Positions 24,455 to 31,269 of a stretch of DNA of 46,606 bases are shown piece by piece. The notes below the pieces were generated by a model that saw nothing but the letters and a program-made list of their open reading frames with translations, was not told where the DNA came from and ran no database searches. A program made the position numbers and the translations under genes. The DNA is taken from assembly GCA_945861385.1 (NCBI GenBank), contig CAMAUI010000023.1, positions 1 through 46,606 of the forward strand. Direction: 5' to 3'. This stretch comes from Prosthecobacter debontii. GTDB taxonomy: Bacteria; Verrucomicrobiota; Verrucomicrobiia; Chthoniobacterales; Chthoniobacteraceae. The first letter of the stretch is position 1, and every line of letters begins with the position of its first letter.

Positions 24455-25606
24455 TTAGGCGATCTTTGCCGCCGCGTCCACTCCCGCTGCATCGCGGAGC
24501 ACGCGGTCATACTGGCTGACGACAGAGGTGAGGTCGAAAGCGCGGACCTTCTCCCGGCTTGCGCGCCTGATGGCGGACAGCATGCCGCAGTTTTCGAGCA
24601 TCCCGCCGAGTTTGCGAGCCCACTCGGCCGTGTCATTCACCGCGGCGCGGAAGCCATTCACGGAATCATCCACGACATCGCGAACGCCCGGAATATCACT
24701 CGCTACGATCGCAAGCCCGTGCCGCAGAGCCTCGATCGCCGCGACCGGCAGGCCTTCACTCAGCGAGGGCATCAAGAGGATGTCGGACTCGGAAAGCACT
24801 TGCGTGACGGCCTCCGCATCCAGCCATCCGCGGAAACAGACGCGGGCATCGAGGTGATGCCTCGCCACAAGCTCGCGCAGTTCAGGCATCAAAGGGCCGT
24901 CGCCGACCACCGTGAGTTCCCACGGCAGGCTTTGCATCCCCGCGAGGAGTGGAATGAGGAAACCGGGATTCTTTTGCACGCTGAGCCGTCCGACGAAGAC
25001 AAGGTGGCGGCGATGCGGATCGCTCTGCGGCTCGGGCAATGTTCCCACGAGATCAATGCCATTCAGGATTCGCTCGACGGGCCGCTTGTAGGCGCGCTCG
25101 GCGAGTTCTTTGACGAAAGTGCTCACGGCTGTGCATGCCGCAGCGTCCCGCCACACGCGGCGCGCGATCGGATTCACGAGGCGGAAAAGCGTGTTCGTCT
25201 GCTCGGGCACGCCGCCGGGCACATCACCGAGGTGAGCGGTGAGCACATACGGCACTTGCGTGAACTTGTGCAGCGCATACGCGAGAAAACCCGTCGGGAC
25301 CGCGAAGTGCGCGTGGATCACGTCTGGCTTCCATTTCCGGACGCACCGCAGCGCCGGCAGGAAGCTCGTCATGCAATAAAGTCCCATCTCATGCACGCGG
25401 CAGGTGTCCGCCTTAGCCCGCCCGCTCGCGGTGCGGAAGACGCGCACACCCTTGTCGTCCTCCTCCACGCTGCGCCAGCCGAGCGCGGCGGTCTGCACAC
25501 GGACTTCGTGGCCGCGCACGACGAGCTGGCGCGCAACCGTCTGCGCCACACGCCCGCCGCCGCCGCCGAGGGGCGGGTATTCGTAGCAGAGGGTGAGGAT
25601 TTTCAT
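24455..25606 (-). CDS. Glycosyltransferase family 4
   Basis: A 383-residue GT-B glycosyltransferase. The start MKILTLCYEYPPLGGGGGRV has the Gly-rich loop of the family. The C-terminal half has VFVGRLSVQKNPGFLIPLL, VVGDGPLMPELRELV and the donor-site motif SLSEGLPVAAIEALRHGLAI (the E-x7-E pattern). It transfers a sugar from a nucleotide donor during assembly of a surface polysaccharide. I chose ATG 25606; an ATG nine codons earlier lies close to the BIME element. It sits between asnB and the epimerase on the same strand. Confidence 0.88.
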   Translation of the reverse strand: MKILTLCYEYPPLGGGGGRVAQTVARQLVVRGHEVRVQTAALGWRSVEEDDKGVRVFRTASGRAKADTCRVHEMGLYCMTSFLPALRCVRKWKPDVIHAHFAVPTGFLAYALHKFTQVPYVLTAHLGDVPGGVPEQTNTLFRLVNPIARRVWRDAAACTAVSTFVKELAERAYKRPVERILNGIDLVGTLPEPQSDPHRRHLVFVGRLSVQKNPGFLIPLLAGMQSLPWELTVVGDGPLMPELRELVARHHLDARVCFRGWLDAEAVTQVLSESDILLMPSLSEGLPVAAIEALRHGLAIVASDIPGVRDVVDDSVNGFRAAVNDTAEWARKLGGMLENCGMLSAIRRASREKVRAFDLTSVVSQYDRVLRDAAGVDAAAKIA

Positions 25607-25624
25607 GGGCGGCGCTTTGTGCGG

Positions 25625-25791
25625 GTGGAGCACTCGACCCGAGTGCTGTTTCCGGCGACTCGCCGGAAACTCGATTGTGCGCGAGGCATCAGCTCCAACA
25701 CGGCCGACAACCGGGGAGGAACCAGACAGCCGATTCTTCTCCAGTGCCTTCGGCGGGTCGCCGAAGGCAGCACTCGGGTCGAGTGCTCCAC
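25625..25791. repeat. BIME-like inverted pair, second GTGG family
   Basis: Bases 25625-25647 and 25769-25791 are exact inverted copies, each GTGG followed by AGCACTCGACCCGAGTGCT. Each is joined to a second hairpin: 25650-25670 (TTTCCGGCG-ACT-CGCCGGAAA) on the left and 25747-25769 (GCCTTCGGCG-GGT-CGCCGAAGGC) on the right. The element fills the gap between asnB and the GT4 gene and would be transcribed with them as a large folded structure. Confidence 0.85.
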
Positions 25792-25811
25792 CCGGATTTT
25801 CTGCTGCGTGC

Positions 25812-27791
25812 TCATCGTTTCATCCACTGGCCGAGCAGCCAGTAGCTCCAGAGAAAAAGCCGCTCGTCGCGGGCGCCGCTCATGTGCGCGGCGTGCTGGC
25901 GCTCGGCAAAGGCCACATCGAGGTGCGGGAAGGTCTGCGCATGATCGAAGGAGAACTTTCCCTCCCGCAGCCAGCGGCCGATGGGCATGCCGAAGCCTTT
26001 CTTCGGGCGATCAATGATCGAGTCGGGGATCACTCCGCGCAGGGCCTGCTTGAGGATCCATTTCGTCTCGCCGTTGCGCAGCTTGAGCTGCCACGGGATG
26101 CGGCGGGCGAGGTCGGCGACTTCGATGTCGAGGAAGGGCGAGCGCGCTTCGAGCGAGCAGAGCATGGAGGCGCGGTCCACTTTGGCGAGGATGCCGTCCT
26201 GCAGGTAGATCTGCGTCCACCATTGCAGCGCGCGGTCCACGAAATGCGGCTGCTTGCAGCGGTCCCACGTCTCGATCGTCTCGCTGTAAAGCTCCTCGGT
26301 GCTCACGTCGCCGCCGACAAACTCCGCGACCTCCTTCGGCTCCAGTGCGCCCATCCACACAGCGTTCCAGAGCGGCGCGGGGTGGCTCACGCCGCGGAGG
26401 AAGCGTTTCACTTTGAAATCGAAGCTGATGTTTTTGTGCGACACGGGGAGCAGTCCGGCGAGCATGCGGATGGCGGTGTGCAGCGGCTTGGGGATGAAGC
26501 GCGTATAGCGGTCGGCGGCGCGGAGAGCCTTGAACGGATCGTAGCCGGCAAACAGCTCGTCGCCGCCATCGCCGCCGAGCGCGACGGTGACGTGCTGGCG
26601 CGTGAACCGGCTGAGCAGATACGTCGGCAGCAGCGATCCGTCGCCGAGCGGTTCGTCGAGGCGGCTGATGAGTTCGGGTAAAAGGTCGGCGCTTTTTTCG
26701 AGGTCGAGCACGTCGTGCCGGTGCCGCGTATTGAGCGTGTCGGCGACGAGCTGTGCGTGGGCGGATTCGTCGAACGTCGGGTCTTGGAAGCCGATGGAAA
26801 ATGTATTGAGCGCGCCTGCCGGGACGTGCCGCGCGGCGAACGCGGCGATGGCGCTGGAATCAATGCCGCCGCTCAAAAACACGCCGAGCGGCACGTCGGA
26901 CATGAGGCGGCGCTTCGTCGCGGCTTCGAGGGTGGTGGCGAGTCTCTGCCGCAGCGATTCGTCATCACGGAGTGAGTGGTCCGGTTCGAGTTCGTAAGAC
27001 CAGTAGCGCCACACGTGCGGGCCGTGTGCATCGGGCAGGGTGGGCGTCCCGCGTGGCCCCTCCGGGGCCTGCGATGATTCCCGCGAGACGCGGGAATCGG
27101 CGGGCGGGACGCCCACCCTACCCGCGATCTCTGCCGCTGCCGGAATGTCGTAGGAAAAGGAGTGCCCGCCCGGCAGCTTCCACACGCGCTCGTAGATGCT
27201 GCGGGGCGCGGGGATGTAGCAGTAGGCGAAGTATTTTCTCAGCGAGAGCGCATCGAGGCTGCGCGGGCAGTCAGGGTGCTCACGCAGCGCAGGCAGCTCG
27301 CTCGCCCACGCGAAGGTGCCACGTTCGTGAAACCAGTACATCGGCTTTTTCCCAAACCGGTCGCGCGAGCCGAAGAGCCGCCGCCGCCCGCGGTCGTGGA
27401 TGACGAAGGCCCACATCCCGTTCAGCCGCTCCACGAATGCGTCGCCCCATTCGCGATACGCGTGGAGCAGCACTTCCGTGTCGCTGTGGTCGGTGCGGAA
27501 CTCGTGGCCGAGTTCCTTCAGCTCCGCGCGCAGTTCCGCGTGGTTGTAGATCTCGCCGTTGAAAGTGATACCCACCGCGCCCTCTCCGCCGCATTTGGCA
27601 CAAGCACACCACATCGGCTGCGCGCCGCCGCCGAGGTCAACGATGCTCAGCCGCCGGTGTCCGAGATGCACGCCCGCCGCCTCGTCGCGCCAGTGCCCCT
27701 CCGCATCCGGCCCGCGATGCCGGATCGCATCGGTCATGCGCCGCAGCGTGTCGAGGTCCCCGCGCCCGACGAAGCCGGCTATGCCGCACAT
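25812..27791 (-). CDS. asnB: Asparagine synthase (glutamine-hydrolysing), AsnB-type
   Basis: Uses glutamine to amidate an acid group, classically aspartate. The 659-residue protein has the N-terminal glutaminase domain with catalytic Cys2 (MCGIAGFVGR), then RHRGPDAEG, HRRLSIVDL and TFNGEIYNH. The synthetase domain has the ATP pyrophosphatase loop LSGGIDSSAIAAFAARH. GGDGGDELFAGYDPF follows. Its location at the head of a polysaccharide gene group suggests it could amidate a sugar acid rather than make asparagine; many such clusters carry an AsnB-like protein. Residues of about 223-252 are an in-frame palindromic insertion between the two domains. Confidence 0.9.
   Translation of the reverse strand: MCGIAGFVGRGDLDTLRRMTDAIRHRGPDAEGHWRDEAAGVHLGHRRLSIVDLGGGAQPMWCACAKCGGEGAVGITFNGEIYNHAELRAELKELGHEFRTDHSDTEVLLHAYREWGDAFVERLNGMWAFVIHDRGRRRLFGSRDRFGKKPMYWFHERGTFAWASELPALREHPDCPRSLDALSLRKYFAYCYIPAPRSIYERVWKLPGGHSFSYDIPAAAEIAGRVGVPPADSRVSRESSQAPEGPRGTPTLPDAHGPHVWRYWSYELEPDHSLRDDESLRQRLATTLEAATKRRLMSDVPLGVFLSGGIDSSAIAAFAARHVPAGALNTFSIGFQDPTFDESAHAQLVADTLNTRHRHDVLDLEKSADLLPELISRLDEPLGDGSLLPTYLLSRFTRQHVTVALGGDGGDELFAGYDPFKALRAADRYTRFIPKPLHTAIRMLAGLLPVSHKNISFDFKVKRFLRGVSHPAPLWNAVWMGALEPKEVAEFVGGDVSTEELYSETIETWDRCKQPHFVDRALQWWTQIYLQDGILAKVDRASMLCSLEARSPFLDIEVADLARRIPWQLKLRNGETKWILKQALRGVIPDSIIDRPKKGFGMPIGRWLREGKFSFDHAQTFPHLDVAFAERQHAAHMSGARDERLFLWSYWLLGQWMKR
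27036..27120. repeat. Palindromic element inserted in frame in asnB
   Basis: Arms at 27036-27052 (CAGGGTGGGCGTCCCGC) and 27104-27120 (GCGGGACGCCCACCCTA) are inverted copies with one mismatch. The right arm read on the minus strand begins with TAGGGTGGGCG, preceded by GGG, giving a GTAG-type end. Inside are the hairpin GATTCCCGCG-AGA-CGCGGGAATC (27076-27098) and a smaller GGCCCC/GGGGCC pair. It is translated as part of AsnB (GRVGVPPADSRVSRESSQAP and following residues). Confidence 0.8.
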
Positions 27792-28132
27792 GATGGTTTC
27801 GCAGTGGTGGTCGGTTCAGACATTGGACGCCCTGCTTTGTGCGCAAGAGGGTGGAAAAACAAACCCTTTCCGCCGCGCCATGCACCCCGCCCAGCGACGC
27901 AAAACGCCGGCGCCACCGTCCACGCCCAGCGCGCCAAACGTAAACCGGCAATTCCGGCGGGACAAAGCACGGAGGAAATGAAAAAAACCGCTCACTGTGC
28001 TCCGAGCCGTCCTCAATTCTGACCCCATTTTTCCTTCCCGGTGCCCGTCCTCGTTCTGACCGTTTCCGGTGCGGCGGGCGCGAAAGCAAATTCCTAGCAA
28101 ACATGACCCCGGCACGTTAAGTCAGGCAGGCC
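27792..28132. other. Intergenic region, no gene seen
   Basis: This 341-base stretch separates the divergent asnB and cold-shock-fusion genes. It holds a pair of short direct repeats, 28009-28024 and 28047-28061, both of the form GTCCTC-(N)-TTCTGACC. The sequence is less GC-rich after 27960. Both promoters must lie here, but I cannot assign them. Confidence 0.4.
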
Positions 28133-28768
28133 ATGCCCATCACCCTCGAATCCACCCGCAGCGCGAAGATCGTCGAGTGGGACGACCAGAAGGGCTACGG
28201 TTTTCTTCAAGTGGGCAAGGGCAGGGTCTTCCTGCATCGCCGCGAGTTCGCCGAACGCCACAAGCGGCCCGCCGTGGGCGATGTCATCCGCTTCAAAGTT
28301 GGCGCAGATGCCCAAGGCCGCACCTGTGCCAAGGAAGCCGTGCATGTGAACGATGGCGGACGCATCACCGCGCTGGCGATGGTGGTCCTTGTCGGGTTGC
28401 TGGTGTTGCCCGTCCTGGCGCTCTTCCGGTGCAATGTGGATTGGCTCTGGGCTGGTGGCTATGCGCTGGTCATGGCGGCTGTCAGTTACGGCAGCTACGC
28501 GATGGACAAGCAGCGGGCGCGGGCGAAGGAATGGCGCATCTCCGAGGCCTGGCTTCATGCCACCGAATTGCTTGGCGGCTGGCCGGGCGCGTTCCTTGCC
28601 CAGCGCCAGTTGCGCCACAAATGCTCCAAGGGGAGTTTCCAAGCCGTGTTCTGGTTTATCGTGCTGGCGTATCAATTCGCCGCGTTCGATTCGCTCCAGA
28701 ACTGGAAATACTCCCGAGCGGCTTGGGACTACATCGGACAAACATTGAACCTGAAAAAAGCAGTTTGA
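28133..28768 (+). CDS. Cold-shock domain / DUF1294 membrane fusion protein
   Basis: A 211-residue fusion. Residues 1-65 form a cold-shock domain with RNA-binding sequence (KGYGFLQVGKGRVFLHRREF). Two membrane segments follow at about 78-97 and 103-120. A DUF1294 domain then has its typical block, SYAMDKQRARAKEWRISEAW then LHATELLGGWPGAFLAQRQL, and ends with another membrane segment near 178-195. This fusion is known across bacteria, but its function is not established; it may link RNA or stress sensing to the membrane. The surrounding DNA looks less GC-rich than the rest of the window. Confidence 0.88.
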   Translation: MPITLESTRSAKIVEWDDQKGYGFLQVGKGRVFLHRREFAERHKRPAVGDVIRFKVGADAQGRTCAKEAVHVNDGGRITALAMVVLVGLLVLPVLALFRCNVDWLWAGGYALVMAAVSYGSYAMDKQRARAKEWRISEAWLHATELLGGWPGAFLAQRQLRHKCSKGSFQAVFWFIVLAYQFAAFDSLQNWKYSRAAWDYIGQTLNLKKAV

Positions 28769-29125
28769 AGGATGTAAAAGCGTTGCCAGTAGTGGCAGAA
28801 TTGAGGGATGCGAGACGAGAATGGTGCGTCTGGAATTCACCCTCTGGGTGAGCGTGAAAGCGTTGCTAAATTGCTGCCGCCCGACTTTGCCAGACGACTG
28901 GTGGTGGATACCAGCGGCGGGCGATTTCACGTCGGGGAAACTGGGGATCAGGCAGCAAGAATTGACAGAGCCGCTCCGGCGAAACCGTCAGCGAACAGAG
29001 AAACGCCTCGCCTTTCCGTCCCGAAGAGCGATGTCCCCAAGCCGAGGCGATGAGCATTTTCACCCGAGTCACACACAGCAATCTGTTCCCTCTTCTCATG
29101 AGGAACGAAGCCGGGGAGCGAGCGT
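28769..29125. other. Intergenic region, no convincing gene
   Basis: This 357-base gap lies between two convergent genes. One open frame (28808-29053, plus) has no recognisable domain and low-complexity composition, and I do not call it. Two imperfect direct repeats containing AAAGCGTTGC are seen near 28776 and 28857. The base composition is less GC-rich than in the neighbours, which could mark older inserted DNA. Confidence 0.4.
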
Positions 29126-30082
29126 TCACTTCCCCTCTTCCACATTCCGCGTCGCGCGGACCATATACACGCGCTTGCCCTGGCTCTCGTAGAAAGTGCG
29201 GACGACCATTTCCGCCAGCAGGCCCATGAGAATGCAGAGCATGCCCGCCGCGCCCGCGATGAGCGCGATGACGGGGAGCGGCGTGGAGATGAAGGGCTTC
29301 GAGGGCGACCACAGAAACTTGAAGAACACCGCCAGCCCGCCGGAGAAAAAGCTGATGCTGAACATGAGCAGCCCAGCGCCGCCGAAGAGATACATCGGCT
29401 TTTGCTGGAAGCGGTCGAGGAACTTCACGGTGATGAGGTCGGCGAGCACTTTCAGCACGCGCTCGAGGCCGTATTTGCTTTCGCCGTGCGCGCGGGCGTA
29501 GTGCTGCACGACGACCTCGGTGATCTTCGCGCCGTGCCATTTCGCGTAGATGGGGAGGAAGCGGTGCATCTCGCCGTAAAGGCGCACGCCCTCGATCACC
29601 TCGCGGCGGTACGCCTTCAGCGAGCAGCCAAAATCATGCAGCCGCACGCCGCTCACCCACGAGATGAGCCGATTGGCCATGATGCTTGGGGCATTGCGCT
29701 TGAGCGCGTTGTCCTGCCGGTCCTTCCGCCAGCCGCTCACGACGTCGAAGCCCTCGTCGAGTTTCGCGAGCAGCAGCGGGATGTCGGCGGGATCGTTTTG
29801 CAGGTCGCCATCCATCGGGATGATGATCTCGCCGGTGGCGAAATCGAACCCGGCCATCATCGCGGCGGTCTGGCCGAAATTGCGGCGGAAATGGACGACC
29901 TTCACGCGCGGGTCCTTCGCGGCGATTTCGTCGAGGAGCTTGTCGGAGCCATCGCTGCTGCCGTCGTTCACGAGGATGAGTTCCCATGGGCGCGGCTGCT
30001 TTTCCATCGCCTCGCGCACCCGTTCGCAGAGCGCGCCGATGCTGCCGGCTTCATTGTAAATCGGGATGGCGATGGAAAGCAT
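29126..30082 (-). CDS. Glycosyltransferase family 2, DPM1/GtrB-like
   Basis: A 318-residue enzyme of the dolichol/undecaprenyl-phosphate sugar transferase type. The GT-A domain shows MLSIAIPIYNEAGSIGALC, LILVNDGSSDGSDKLLDE and the metal-binding DxD in MDGDLQNDPADI. Two C-terminal membrane segments (about 232-255 and 267-292) anchor it. Such enzymes load a sugar onto a lipid carrier for use outside the membrane. I chose ATG 30082 at the family start. It is divergent from the L,D-transpeptidase gene and not next to the polysaccharide group at 22-28 kb. Confidence 0.9.
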   Translation of the reverse strand: MLSIAIPIYNEAGSIGALCERVREAMEKQPRPWELILVNDGSSDGSDKLLDEIAAKDPRVKVVHFRRNFGQTAAMMAGFDFATGEIIIPMDGDLQNDPADIPLLLAKLDEGFDVVSGWRKDRQDNALKRNAPSIMANRLISWVSGVRLHDFGCSLKAYRREVIEGVRLYGEMHRFLPIYAKWHGAKITEVVVQHYARAHGESKYGLERVLKVLADLITVKFLDRFQQKPMYLFGGAGLLMFSISFFSGGLAVFFKFLWSPSKPFISTPLPVIALIAGAAGMLCILMGLLAEMVVRTFYESQGKRVYMVRATRNVEEGK

Positions 30083-30220
30083 GTCCGGGGACGGTAGGGA
30101 AAAGCACACGCCGCGTGCAAGGCGGCACAACTCTCCGCTGGCGCGAAGCGCGAGGCTGTCGCCTTCCATGGCATGGCGGGGCTTGTTTCCAGCACGCGGC
30201 TGCGTACGTAATGTGGCGTG

Positions 30221-31216
30221 ATGCCACCGACGTTCCGCTGGGCCATTCCATTTTTCACACTCCTGCTTTGCGCTGCCCGCGCTGGCTCCGAGCCGCCCGC
30301 GCCCGCGCCGGAGGAGCCGGAGGTGCCTCGCGCGATTCTCGTCACGCAGCGGGAACTCACTGCGCAGCTCCAGATTTTTCTCGATCAGAAGCTTTTTTCG
30401 CCGGGGATGATTGATGGGAACCCCGGGCGTTTTGTCAGCGAGGCGCTGAAGCGATGGCAGCGTGCGAACGGTTTTCCGGAGACGGGTGTGCTCGATGAAA
30501 GTGTCCCGTTGCACACGATCCACCCGGTTTACACGTTTCACAAGATCGCGGAGTACGAGCTGAGGTTCGTGGGTGAACTCCCGACGAAGCCGAGCGAGCA
30601 GGCGAAGAAAAAAAGGCTGCCTTACAGCAGCTACACGGAGTTTCTCGCGGAGCGGTATCACTGCTCGATCGAGTTTCTCCAGCGCCTGAATGCGAAGGTG
30701 AAATTCAGCACGCTGAAGACGGGCGACGAGGTGCGCGTGCCCAATGTCGAGCCGTTCAAAATCGAGGATGCGCCGGAGACAGGGAATTATCCGGAAAGGC
30801 CGGAGTTTGCGGCCCGCCGCATCGTGGTGGACCGCCGGCGCACGATTCTCGAGGTTTACGATGGTGAGAAGCTGATCGCCAGCGCGCCGATCGCTCCGGG
30901 CTCGCCGGCGCATCCGACTCCGCCGGGGAAATGGCGTGTCGTCGGCGTAGCTTCGATGCCCACTTTCCGCTGGGACAAGGGCGTGCTCGAGCGCGGGGTG
31001 AGGACGGATGTCTTCCACATGCTGCCCGCGGGCCCAAACAACCCCGTGGGCGTGGCATGGATCGGCTTGAGCAAGGCGGGCATCGGCATCCACGGGACGA
31101 ACAACCCCTACAGCATCGGCAACTGGGCGAGCCACGGCTGCATGCGGACTGCGAACTGGGACATCGCGCGCATCAGCAAGATGGTCACGCGGAATGTGGC
31201 CGTGGAGATCAGGTGA
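30221..31216 (+). CDS. L,D-transpeptidase (YkuD domain) with signal peptide
   Basis: A periplasmic peptidoglycan cross-linking or lipoprotein-attaching enzyme. The 331-residue protein has a signal peptide, then a peptidoglycan-binding-like N-terminal part (AILVTQRELTAQLQIFLDQK... VSEALKRWQRANGFPETGVL). A LysM-like stretch follows near residues 140-175. The YkuD catalytic domain runs from about 195. The catalytic motif is IGIHGTNNPYSIGNW then ASHGCMR, with nucleophile Cys307. ATG 30221 is preferred over a GTG one codon earlier. Confidence 0.9.
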   Translation: MPPTFRWAIPFFTLLLCAARAGSEPPAPAPEEPEVPRAILVTQRELTAQLQIFLDQKLFSPGMIDGNPGRFVSEALKRWQRANGFPETGVLDESVPLHTIHPVYTFHKIAEYELRFVGELPTKPSEQAKKKRLPYSSYTEFLAERYHCSIEFLQRLNAKVKFSTLKTGDEVRVPNVEPFKIEDAPETGNYPERPEFAARRIVVDRRRTILEVYDGEKLIASAPIAPGSPAHPTPPGKWRVVGVASMPTFRWDKGVLERGVRTDVFHMLPAGPNNPVGVAWIGLSKAGIGIHGTNNPYSIGNWASHGCMRTANWDIARISKMVTRNVAVEIR

Positions 31217-31269
31217 CGGCCGCAGTCATTGCGCCGGACGACGCAAGAAATTGATCACCGAGCCGACGC

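Noticed and set aside
28009..28061. Direct repeats GTCCTC-N-TTCTGACC as possible insertion-sequence ends
   Set aside because: No transposase, no inverted terminal repeats and no target duplication nearby.
28808..29053. Possible small gene after the cold-shock fusion
   Set aside because: No start context, no domain and low-complexity tail; I see no support for coding.
30221..31216. The polysaccharide group extending to the GT2 and L,D-transpeptidase genes
   Set aside because: They are separated from asnB by the divergent cold-shock fusion and long gaps, and lie in mixed orientation.
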